A DNA stretch of 64,000 bases. Source: Neobacillus cucumis (lineage in GTDB: Bacteria > Bacillota > Bacilli > Bacillales > Cytobacillaceae). A model generated the notes under the pieces. The model did no database searches. It was not told where the DNA came from and was given only the letters and a program-made list of their open reading frames with translations. Numbering within the stretch: position 1 is the stretch's first letter; each line of letters starts with the position of its first letter. This document shows, one piece after another, positions 1 to 7,173 of the stretch. The position numbers and the translations under genes are program-made. The stretch spans positions 108,020 through 172,019 of the forward strand of contig NZ_PGVE01000090.1 in NCBI RefSeq assembly GCF_002860255.1. Direction: 5' to 3'.

Positions 1-956
1 GCAACACCCATAAAGATTAAGAAGTATAATCCTAGATTTGAGTTGGCAAATGCATGTACAGAAGTTAAAACACCGCTGCGCACCAGGAATGTCCCAAATA
101 ATGTCAAGGCATAGGAAACAATAATTAAGCTGATATTCCATATTTTTAACATGTTTTTTCGTTCTTGTATCATGACGGAATGCAGGAATGCCGTTGCTGT
201 TAACCATGGCATAAACGAAGCATTCTCCACCGCATCCCATGCCCAATATCCGCCCCAGCCAAGTTCCACATAGGCCCATTGACCGCCAAAAATATTTCCA
301 AGACTTAAAAATAACCAGGCAACGATTGTCCAACGTCTTGTCATTTTTATCCAGAAGTCATCTACATTTTTCAGGATCAAAGCTGCCATCGCAAAGGCAA
401 ATGGAATAGCGAGACCAACATACCCCAAGTAAAGTGTGACCGGATGAATAATCATCCCAGGGTTTTGAAGCATGGGATTAAGGCCTTTTCCCTCTGTTGG
501 GACAGTATCCAATAAGACAAATGGTTTAGCGACAAATCCCAAAATGAAGAAGAAAAAAACGGCATTAGCCATTAAGATGGCAGATATGTAAGGAACCATG
601 GGGTTTCCTTTCATCTTTCTTGAATAAGCGATCATCACCATATAAAGGGTTAAGAAAAAGGTCCATAATAGTAATGATCCAGCGTTCCCTGCCCATAAAG
701 CAGTAAGTTTATAAATAATTGGCAGTTCACTGCTTGTATAATCAGTAACGTATTCGTATTGAAATTGAGAGGTACCTAAAAGGTAGAACATAGAAAGCAT
801 CGCCATTGCTGCACTAATAAATAGTGCGATCATCCCGCTTTTTCCACTGTTTACAAGTTTTTGATTTTTGGTACTTATTCCCAGGGTAATGATAAGTAGC
901 GAGTATATCGCAATGACTAAACCTATATAAATGGTTGCATTGGCAAATAAATACAT
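1..956 (-). CDS. ccmF: CcmF-type cytochrome c haem lyase (3' end outside window)
   Basis: Start of a CcmF/NrfE-family haem lyase, which attaches haem delivered by CcmE to apocytochromes on the outer face of the membrane (System I cytochrome c maturation). About 318 codons are visible, with the start at the ATG ending at 956 behind a good ribosome site (AAGGTGAT). The part present is a chain of membrane helices, and contains the family's tryptophan-rich WWD loop, read as WGGYWAWDAVENASF, and a conserved His-Pro (GMIIHPVTLYLGYVG). CcmF proteins usually run past 600 residues, so the second half lies left of base 1. The gene follows ccmE by about 25 bases on the same strand, so the two are probably cotranscribed. 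Most bacilli use ResB/ResC (System II) instead, so this gene is unusual for the group. Family assignment is firm; completeness cannot be judged. Confidence 0.93.
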   Translation of the reverse strand, partial: MYLFANATIYIGLVIAIYSLLIITLGISTKNQKLVNSGKSGMIALFISAAMAMLSMFYLLGTSQFQYEYVTDYTSSELPIIYKLTALWAGNAGSLLLWTFFLTLYMVMIAYSRKMKGNPMVPYISAILMANAVFFFFILGFVAKPFVLLDTVPTEGKGLNPMLQNPGMIIHPVTLYLGYVGLAIPFAFAMAALILKNVDDFWIKMTRRWTIVAWLFLSLGNIFGGQWAYVELGWGGYWAWDAVENASFMPWLTATAFLHSVMIQERKNMLKIWNISLIIVSYALTLFGTFLVRSGVLTSVHAFANSNLGLYFLIFMGV

Positions 957-980
957 TTTATCACCTTCTTACGTTGACAG

Positions 981-1433
981 TTATTTTTCTTTCACTGATT
1001 TATCTAGTAGTTGCTTATGTTTTTCAGGGTCATAGTTTTTCATATCTTTCCCCTCATATTTAGAAGGGCATCTAGTTTTTACCGATTCAGCTGCAAAAGT
1101 ATCCTTTTTAGTTGGGGAACCTTGAAGTATGGTAATGACCCCTTCGGAGAAGTTATCTGGTTTGGTACCATGATAAATAACATGCATTACGTTGCCATGA
1201 TTATCCTTCACGTCAAATTTTAATTGGATTTTTTCCGGATCCCATTCAACTGTTTTTTCCATAAGTAATCCTTCAACTGTAACAAAATCGTTTTTATGTT
1301 GCTCTTGGGTTGCTAAAAGTTCTTTCATGGTTAACTCCACACCACTTGAGCCTGGTGTTGCAGCCATTAACAAGAATACGATTGCTCCCGCAATAATAAA
1401 GCCACCTAACATAACAAGGGTATTTTTTTTCAT
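981..1433 (-). CDS. ccmE: CcmE haem chaperone, CxxxY variant
   Basis: CcmE binds haem covalently on the outside of the membrane and hands it to CcmF. The 150-residue protein has one N-terminal membrane anchor (about residues 5-24) and an OB-fold core with the family pattern YHGTKPDNFSEG (87-98). The haem-attachment site, HxxxY in proteobacterial CcmE, reads CPSKY here (Cys122, Tyr126). This CxxxY form is known from Desulfovibrio, archaea and some Gram-positives, and usually goes with a Ccm system lacking CcmH/CcmI. It is followed within 25 bases by ccmF and preceded by an unknown secreted protein gene 15 bases away, so it belongs to one operon with the upstream cytochrome genes or at least its immediate neighbour. 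Identification is firm. Confidence 0.93.
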   Translation of the reverse strand: MKKNTLVMLGGFIIAGAIVFLLMAATPGSSGVELTMKELLATQEQHKNDFVTVEGLLMEKTVEWDPEKIQLKFDVKDNHGNVMHVIYHGTKPDNFSEGVITILQGSPTKKDTFAAESVKTRCPSKYEGKDMKNYDPEKHKQLLDKSVKEK

Positions 1434-1448
1434 CCCTTTCTCACCCCA

Positions 1449-2510
1449 TCAGATTAATTTTTTCATTTCTTCTTCATACATTTCTTGGTCAATCTTTCCA
1501 GTTAATAACTTTTTACGCAGTTCCATTTTTTCTTCTGCATTTAGAGACCTGCTGTTTTCTTTCTTTTCCACCGTTTGACTATTTGACTTATGTTTAGGTT
1601 TTGTACCTTTTGAAGCCGGGCGTCGATGTGCTTGAGAAGTACCTTTTAATCCCAAATAAACAAAGATGCCAGCGATAATAAAAGCAATACCAATTATCGA
1701 TGCTCCGCCAACTCCAATAAGTGGCTGTTCAGTACTACTGCTTGATGCCCCTTTCTTTACTTGGTCAGTTGCTGTTAAACCACTATGGTTTTCGTCATTC
1801 GGCGGCTGTTGCTTATTGATTGCCTCCATCGTGGATTCAGTTCCTTCTTTTTTGTAAGAAAAAGAGTATGTAAGATTCTCGTTTGCTTTTACATTCTTAT
1901 ATTGGTAGTAATAAAGCTCTTCCCCATACTCACTTTTAGTATTATTCGCAGTTTTTGGTTCCAGCTTTATCGCTTTTGCATCCATTGGGGAGTAAAAGAT
2001 TACATCCAATTGGTTAATTCCCGCATGATTAATTAGCTGATATGTAAAACTTTTTTGTTCCTTTACATCAATTGTTTTGGTGTAATATTCAATAACAAAT
2101 TTATAGGTTTCATTATTCTTGATTGACTTTGACGGCTTCCATGATATGAATCCTTTTTCCTTATCAACATCATATGGGCGTTGAACTTCCGGCTTATTTT
2201 CCTCTGGAAACTCTGCAACTAAAGAGGCCATAAATCCTTTTTCCATAGAAGGAACAGGTATTTCAATCTTCCCCTCATAGTCTAGACCACTCTTATTTGT
2301 AATGGTTCCATACTCACCAACTAGTAAAGATGGCACATCCCTTGATCCCCAACCATCGGGATAATCAAATTCCGGCATTACTTGAACCTGCATTTCCTTA
2401 AAAGGAAATTTTTCCGCTTGAAATACGGTTTCAGCGCTAGCTTTAGAACTGATAAAACTAGTTAAAAATGAAGCAATGACCAACATTGCCAACCACTTTT
2501 TCTTAAGCAT
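1449..2510 (-). CDS. Secreted, membrane-anchored protein of the ccm locus, unknown function
   Basis: I do not recognise this 353-residue protein. It has a signal peptide (about 1-26, cleavage likely after ASA), an extracellular domain of about 230 residues predicted mostly beta, a low-complexity linker, one membrane helix near 262-287, and a basic cytoplasmic tail. The tail ends in a short helical unit (EKMELRKKLLTGKIDQEMYE) resembling a SHOCT domain. There is no CxxC or CxxCH, so it is neither a cytochrome nor a CcmH-like thiol protein. It lies 15 bases before ccmE in what looks like one transcript, so a role in cytochrome c assembly, such as presenting the apoprotein, is an inference from position only. 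The ATG at 2510 has a ribosome site (AAGGAGG) just upstream. Confidence 0.75.
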   Translation of the reverse strand: MLKKKWLAMLVIASFLTSFISSKASAETVFQAEKFPFKEMQVQVMPEFDYPDGWGSRDVPSLLVGEYGTITNKSGLDYEGKIEIPVPSMEKGFMASLVAEFPEENKPEVQRPYDVDKEKGFISWKPSKSIKNNETYKFVIEYYTKTIDVKEQKSFTYQLINHAGINQLDVIFYSPMDAKAIKLEPKTANNTKSEYGEELYYYQYKNVKANENLTYSFSYKKEGTESTMEAINKQQPPNDENHSGLTATDQVKKGASSSSTEQPLIGVGGASIIGIAFIIAGIFVYLGLKGTSQAHRRPASKGTKPKHKSNSQTVEKKENSRSLNAEEKMELRKKLLTGKIDQEMYEEEMKKLI

Positions 2511-2746
2511 AATAATCCTCCTTGGCGTAGAAAACTCCTCATTTAAACCTATTGATTTTCACTATAGTCCTCTTAAAAATAAATATAATTCTTCTATCAC
2601 CTATAAAGATGAATCACTCTTGAACATTTTGTTAAAGGGTGAAAACGTTTGAGGTTTTGACAAAAAACCACCACAAAATGTTCACATTTAAAAAATTCCA
2701 ACGATTTTTTAAGTATTTTGTCGGATTGTAAATTTTAAAAAACTGA

Positions 2747-2783
2747 AAAAAACCTGCACCCAATATTGGGACACAGGTTTTTT
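2747..2783 (-). terminator. Terminator after the dihaem cytochrome gene
   Basis: Inverted repeat AAACCTG...CAGGTTT with an inner CCCAATATTGGG, flanked by A and T runs, just past the stop of the cytochrome gene. It separates the cytochrome transcript from the downstream ccm genes. Confidence 0.7.
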
Positions 2784-2794
2784 TACGTTTATAA

Positions 2795-3451
2795 CTATTT
2801 CTTTTCTTCTAACGATCGGATATACATAACAATATCCGTAATATCCTGTTTCTTTAACTGACGTACCCCGTCAAGACCTTTTAAAGAAGGACCCATTCTT
2901 GTCTCTTCTCGGCCATATGCAATACTAATCCATATTTGCTCATCAGTAGTAAATTTTAAATATTGTGGATGGGAAAGAGCTGTTCCCATTCGTAACATTC
3001 CCGCTCCCGCTTCCATGTGACAGTTCTGGCAATAAAGATGGTACAGTTTTTTTCCATAGGCAGGATTCCCCGTAATTGTTTCTGGAACCTTAAACTGAAT
3101 GTCTTCCGTTTGCCAATTTCGGATATAAACAACGAGATTTTTCAACTCATTCTCAGATAATCTAGGGCCATAGGCAGGCATACCTGTCCCTTCTCTTCCA
3201 TATTTTATATAATTATATAGATTTTTATCAGTTACAGAGTTTAAGAAATTTTGATTATTTAAAGCTGTTCCTGCTTTTTTCCCTTCACCTTTTCCAGCGG
3301 CACCATGACAAACCAAACAATTTTTGTTATATACCTTTTCACCTGCAACAATAGCCTGTGAATTCTTTTTAGTAAAAATATTACTATTACTAATACAAAC
3401 AATAATACCAATAATAACCAAAATATAAAATCCTATGAGTATTTTTTTCAT
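2795..3451 (-). CDS. Membrane-anchored dihaem cytochrome c
   Basis: The protein has 218 residues: one N-terminal membrane segment (about 5-22) followed by two class I cytochrome c domains facing outward. Haem sites are CLVCH (45-49) and CQNCH (141-145). Likely axial methionines are Met91 in TGMPAYG and the Met of RMGPSLKG. Domains of this type carry electrons between quinol oxidation and a terminal acceptor. The start codon at 3451 lies 9 bases after the TAG that ends the extended PCYCGC gene upstream, whose tail provides the ribosome site (AGGGGTAAC), so the two are translationally linked. Haem attachment presumably depends on the CcmE/CcmF encoded just downstream. The electron partner is not identifiable here. 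Confidence 0.92.
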   Translation of the reverse strand: MKKILIGFYILVIIGIIVCISNSNIFTKKNSQAIVAGEKVYNKNCLVCHGAAGKGEGKKAGTALNNQNFLNSVTDKNLYNYIKYGREGTGMPAYGPRLSENELKNLVVYIRNWQTEDIQFKVPETITGNPAYGKKLYHLYCQNCHMEAGAGMLRMGTALSHPQYLKFTTDEQIWISIAYGREETRMGPSLKGLDGVRQLKKQDITDIVMYIRSLEEKK

Positions 3452-3460
3452 GGGTTACCC

Positions 3461-3910
3461 CTACTTTGGCTCAGGTGTTGGGGTTGGTTCCCCAAGGTCT
3501 TCGTATTTCTGCGTAATTAATTTATAAATTTTCTCAGGACTCTTCCCGTTAAGATGCATTTCTATTGCCTCCCGGGCAATATTGACACAAGTATCTCACG
3601 ATATACCATGTGAATCCCATTCTTGTACAGCATTATCTCCACTTACGCTCTTAACAAAGCAATCTAGATTGCTCTTATGGCCATCTGCTAAACACCCGCA
3701 ATAACATGGAACTTGAGCAACAACCTCTGGATATGTTGATGCCATTATATAGGTTTCTTGAACTTTTTCAGAAGAATTCAATACAAAATCTGGTAATGGT
3801 TTATGCTTCTTGTCAAGTTTCCAACTTTGGTCATCAAGCTTGGAACTGCATCCTGCTGCTACTATTGCCAATAGAATGAAAAGGAAGAAGAAAGTTGTTA
3901 TTCGTTTCAT
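3461..3910 (-). CDS. PCYCGC-motif lipoprotein, candidate selenoprotein (UGA at codon 105)
   Basis: Exported lipoprotein of the PCYCGC family, 149 residues if the in-frame TGA at 3596-3598 is read through. A lipoprotein signal peptide ends in AAGC (Cys21). PCYCGC is at 68-73, followed by GHKSNLDCF (77-85). The frame then reads WDSHGIS-UGA-DTC, so the UGA (residue 105) takes the place of the first Cys of the CxxC that I recall in this family (WDDHATRCNTC in relatives). The following 44 codons are family-like: an NIAREA helix, NGKSPEKI, and a PTPTPEPK tail ending in TAG at 3461. A simple nonsense mutation would leave a 135-base gap before the cytochrome gene; with readthrough the gap is 9 bases. 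A SECIS-like hairpin lies at 3563-3581. The thiol/selenol role, perhaps metal or cytochrome handling outside the membrane, is inferred. selA/selB/selC are not in the window. Confidence 0.82.
3563..3581 (-). promoter_or_regulatory. Candidate bacterial SECIS hairpin
   Basis: In the mRNA, UAUUGCC and GGCAAUA form a perfect 7-bp stem closing the 5-nt loop CGGGA. The loop begins 21 nt after the UGA codon and has a G at its second position. Bacterial SECIS elements as described by Zhang and Gladyshev have a loop of 3-14 nt with a G in its first two positions, 16-37 nt after the UGA; this one fits all three. SelB binding has not been shown. Confidence 0.72.
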
Positions 3911-3925
3911 TTGATCACCCCTTTC

Positions 3926-3943
3926 CTAGTATTCTTATACTAG
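3926..3943. promoter_or_regulatory. Inverted repeat before the PCYCGC lipoprotein gene
   Basis: CTAGTAT-tctt-ATACTAG, a perfect 7-bp inverted repeat immediately upstream of the ribosome site (GGAAAGGGGTG) of the lipoprotein gene. The position fits an operator or a small leader hairpin. No known regulator motif was recognised. Confidence 0.4.
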
Positions 3944-4077
3944 TTCATTTTACCAAAGCGATATTTCCAAACTTGCACTTAATTCTTACTATTTAGTGAA
4001 GTTTTTAAGCTTGAAAAATGTAAAAAAATAAAACGATTAAACAACAAGGAGACAGCTTTGCTGCCTCCTATTAAAAA

Positions 4078-4575
4078 TTACATATTCATCATTTCATGCC
4101 CTCCGGCGTTATTTGAACCTAAGGAAGGATCAATCATACCGAAGATCATGGCAATGTGAGCTACAACAAGGAAGATACTAACTAAGATAGCATGGATTTT
4201 AAGTTTTTCTTCATCAGTTTTATTTCGATAAATAAGCCCTAAATCAAGTAATGCCATACCAAGAAACGGGATAATACCAAGCATATAGAAGGTGACAGCT
4301 ACAACGTCAATCCAGCCCTTCCATTCACCGTTAACGGTAAGTGGGATGTAGGCCGTTTTCATCAAATAAATGAATATACCTGTAAAATAAAAACCTGCAA
4401 AGACCCCTGTTACTTTATTCAACATTTTCAAAGCACCATTTATTTTTCTAGTAAATAAAATGGCTATTTCTGATATTGCCAGAATCTCGGCGCAAATTAC
4501 TGGAACGGCCATAAAAATTAATAAATTCCAAGGCTGGTTGGCTGCTAGTAATCCCATATAGTGTGTCATGTTCAT
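4078..4575 (-). CDS. DUF6803-type integral membrane protein with Met/His tail
   Basis: A 165-residue membrane protein with about four hydrophobic helices (near 15-40, 52-75, 88-110 and 122-145), resembling the DUF6803 permease-like family. Function is not established. The N-terminus (MNMTHYM) and the C-terminus (GGHEMMNM) are rich in Met and His, which could bind copper or haem, but this is inference. It lies 168 bases upstream of the PCYCGC lipoprotein gene on the same strand, with an inverted repeat between them, so it may be its own unit within the same redox island. Start ATG at 4575. Confidence 0.7.
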   Translation of the reverse strand: MNMTHYMGLLAANQPWNLLIFMAVPVICAEILAISEIAILFTRKINGALKMLNKVTGVFAGFYFTGIFIYLMKTAYIPLTVNGEWKGWIDVVAVTFYMLGIIPFLGMALLDLGLIYRNKTDEEKLKIHAILVSIFLVVAHIAMIFGMIDPSLGSNNAGGHEMMNM

Positions 4576-4671
4576 ATTATCTTCTCCTTCAAGTTTTTTT
4601 CACCCTTAATATAGAAAAAAATTGTGCAGAAACTGAGGAGAAACTTTGACTAAAATGTGTTAATTTTGTCG

Positions 4672-4707
4672 AAAAAAAACCCTAGACCGTTTAATGATCT
4701 AAGGTTT
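4672..4707 (-). terminator. Terminator of efp
   Basis: Arms AACCTTAGATC and GGTCTAGGGTT (two G-U pairs), followed on the minus strand by a long T run, just after the efp stop codon. Confidence 0.7.
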
Positions 4708-4719
4708 CTTGGTAATAAC

Positions 4720-5277
4720 TTATGCACGAGAAACATAACTTGCTTCTGTTGTATTAATGATGAGCTTATCTCCTTGGTTTACAAAGAATGGCACTTGAAC
4801 AATAAGTCCGGTTTCAAGTGTTGCTGGCTTTGTTCCGCCTGAAGCTGTATCACCTTTAATGCCAGGTTCTGTTTCTGTCACTTCTAATTCAACGGTGTTC
4901 GGTAATTCAACTCCAAGAGTTTCATATTGGAACATCATGATATGAACTTCCATATTTTCTTTTAAAAACTTTAATTCGTATTCAATGTTTGCTGCTGGAA
5001 GTTCCACTTGTTCATAAGAATCCATATCCATAAACACGTGTGAATCACCGCTTGCATATAGATATTGCATTTTGCGATTATCAATCTGTGCTTTTTCTAC
5101 TTTTTCACCTGCACGGAAGGTTTTTTCTTGAATCGCACCGTTTCGAAGGTTGCGAAGCTTTGAACGAACAAATGCCGCTCCTTTTCCTGGCTTTACGTGT
5201 TGGAAATCAAGAACGCGCCATAGGCCGCCATCAACTTCAATTGTTAATCCCGTTTTAAAATCGTTAACAGATATCAT
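4720..5277 (-). CDS. efp: Translation elongation factor P
   Basis: EF-P binds beside the peptidyl-tRNA and relieves ribosomes stalled at polyproline stretches. The 185-residue length and three-domain beta architecture are standard. The N-terminal KOW-like domain carries the loop HVKPGKGAAF, with Lys32 at the tip, the residue that is modified with 5-aminopentanol in B. subtilis. The C-terminal domain ends GDKLIINTTEASYVSRA, typical of the family. It lies 20 bases after the peptidase gene yqhT on the same strand, the same pair as in B. subtilis, so the two are probably cotranscribed. Confidence 0.98.
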   Translation of the reverse strand: MISVNDFKTGLTIEVDGGLWRVLDFQHVKPGKGAAFVRSKLRNLRNGAIQEKTFRAGEKVEKAQIDNRKMQYLYASGDSHVFMDMDSYEQVELPAANIEYELKFLKENMEVHIMMFQYETLGVELPNTVELEVTETEPGIKGDTASGGTKPATLETGLIVQVPFFVNQGDKLIINTTEASYVSRA

Positions 5278-5297
5278 GTGTAAATCCTCCTAAAATC

Positions 5298-6359
5298 TTA
5301 CAATATAATTAGTTCCTTTGTAGAGTGGGTTAGAGCTTCATTATGAGTGTCCGTTATTAAAGTATCGTCTTCAATTCGAACGCCGCCAAGACCAGGGATG
5401 TAGATACCTGGTTCACAAGTAACCACCATGCCAGGTTCTAAAATAATATCAGATTTCATTGATAAACCAGGGCCTTCATGAACCTCCAGGCCAATCCCAT
5501 GGCCAGTAGAGTGACCAAAGTATTCCCCATAACCCTTTTCTGTTATGTAGTCTCTCGTAATCGCATCTGCTTCTCTTCCTGTTATACCGGGTTTAAATCC
5601 CGCCATACCTCGTAATTGTGCTTCCAAAACAATATTATAAATTTCCTTCAGCTTAGCGTCAGGTTCACCAACGGCAATTGTCCGGGTAATATCAGAAACA
5701 TAGCCATTATAATAGCAGCCGTAGTCCATAGTAACGATATCCCCAGCTTCAATGACTTTATCACTCGCCACACCATGCGGCAGTGCGGAACGATGACCAG
5801 AAGCTACAATGGTATCAAAAGAAGAAGAAGTAGCGCCAGCCTTTCTCATAAAAAACTCAAGCTCATTAGAAACTTCTAATTCGGTTTTACCGGGACGGAT
5901 AAAATCCAAAATATGTTTAAATGCAGCATCAGCGATATCTGCTGCTACCTTTAATATCTTAATCTCTGCGTCAGTCTTAATCAAGCGTAACTTTTCAATT
6001 ACGCCTGAAATCGGTGCAAGTTCAGCCTCTATTTCTTTTTCATATACTTTTACTGAAGAATATGTTAAGAAATCCGCCTCAAAACCAAGCTTTTTAATCC
6101 CTAATTTTTTTACTTGCAGGGCGACTTCTTCCGGTATAGAACCGGTAAATTTAATAATGTCAAATCCCTGGCATTGTTCAGTAGCTTGTTCAATATAGCG
6201 GAAATCTGTAATAAATTGCGCTTTCTCTGCGCTAATTAAAACCACACCTGCTGTGCCTGTAAAATTAGATATGTAGCGGCGATTGTAAGGGCTCGTAATC
6301 AATATGCCATCAATGCCATTTGCTGAAAAAACAGAACGTAATTTCTCTAATTTTCCCAT
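5298..6359 (-). CDS. yqhT: M24 family Xaa-Pro aminopeptidase/dipeptidase
   Basis: Cytoplasmic metallopeptidase of the creatinase/pita-bread fold, 353 residues, that releases residues from peptides with proline at the second position. The N-terminal creatinase domain covers about 1-130 and the catalytic domain 135-353. Metal ligands appear in order: the Asp pair in MDYGCYYNGYVSDITRT, the His in GHSTGHGIGLEVHEGP, and the Glu residues in TCEPGIY and VRIEDDTLI. Substrate preference (dipeptide or longer) cannot be told from sequence. It precedes efp in one unit; a functional link through proline-rich peptides is suggestive only. aroQ (yqhS), which follows in B. subtilis, is absent. Confidence 0.93.
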   Translation of the reverse strand: MGKLEKLRSVFSANGIDGILITSPYNRRYISNFTGTAGVVLISAEKAQFITDFRYIEQATEQCQGFDIIKFTGSIPEEVALQVKKLGIKKLGFEADFLTYSSVKVYEKEIEAELAPISGVIEKLRLIKTDAEIKILKVAADIADAAFKHILDFIRPGKTELEVSNELEFFMRKAGATSSSFDTIVASGHRSALPHGVASDKVIEAGDIVTMDYGCYYNGYVSDITRTIAVGEPDAKLKEIYNIVLEAQLRGMAGFKPGITGREADAITRDYITEKGYGEYFGHSTGHGIGLEVHEGPGLSMKSDIILEPGMVVTCEPGIYIPGLGGVRIEDDTLITDTHNEALTHSTKELIIL

Positions 6360-6435
6360 TTATCTCACTCTCCCTAAAAATCAATGTAGATAAAAATATT
6401 TTATCATAACCTTTTAGCATTCGACTAATTCAAAC

Positions 6436-6933
6436 TTAAGTTGAAGCCTCTTTGTCTTGTACTTTATTAATTTCATACTCATAATTAATGGAATATCCGA
6501 TAAAAGTTCCATATAACATATATAAACAAATAGAAGTTATGATGGTATCTCTGCTTAACTCCATGAAGGGTTTAATCCCAGGGAAAATGGGATTGAGAAC
6601 AAAAAATACCACTAAAAATAAAGCAATACCAAATCCCATTCCAAACCATATTCCTTTTAGTTTTCTTAAGACAGCGTAGTAAACGAAAGCGATTATTATT
6701 GAGACAATCACCAAAAAAACTAAGGAAATAACTTTACCTAGCCAGCCGTATTTCCAATCGCCCAATGCCCATGGTTCAAGAATGACATTTGGACTAACTT
6801 CTGTAAAATTAAAAAAATAAGCAATGTAGCCAATAATCCCCCAAAAAATGCCCCCAAATAATCCAGTCCAGAAAACCATCATTAAAAAAGACATTGCTTT
6901 TGGATATTGTTTTAATTCATGTTCGTTTAACAT
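6436..6933 (-). CDS. yqhR: YqhR family membrane protein
   Basis: Conserved Bacillus membrane protein of unknown function, 165 residues with four hydrophobic segments (roughly 20-45, 65-90, 95-118 and 125-145) and short charged ends. I use the ATG at 6933, which has GGAGG eight bases upstream; an upstream in-frame start would overlap that site. Its place between yqhT and the divergent yqhQ matches B. subtilis. No catalytic motif is visible. Confidence 0.8.
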   Translation of the reverse strand: MLNEHELKQYPKAMSFLMMVFWTGLFGGIFWGIIGYIAYFFNFTEVSPNVILEPWALGDWKYGWLGKVISLVFLVIVSIIIAFVYYAVLRKLKGIWFGMGFGIALFLVVFFVLNPIFPGIKPFMELSRDTIITSICLYMLYGTFIGYSINYEYEINKVQDKEAST

Positions 6934-7173
6934 AATGAAAACCTCCAATCTATTTGTCACATCTGTTCTAATTAATAAATTCTTACTAATTTCATGATTA
7001 TTATGCCCTTAGACAATTAATCCTTACATAGAAAAAAATTTTTTACTGTTTTAAATGGAAATATTATGTCAGCCTAGAGGTTTTTTCACTTTTCTAGTAG
7101 AATAAAATTAAGTACATACAGATTTATCATTTCTGCTATTGTGCAACTTTGTTATAGGTTGGTGTTAATAACC

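Noticed and set aside
2640..2660. TGAAAACGTTTGAG resembling a CcpA cre site upstream of the 353-residue protein gene
   Set aside because: The last three consensus bases do not match and the site is not symmetrical.
3596..3910. A 104-residue PCYCGC protein ending at TGA 3596
   Set aside because: The frame clearly continues with family-like sequence to 3461, so I describe the extended gene; the short form would lack the second Cys motif.
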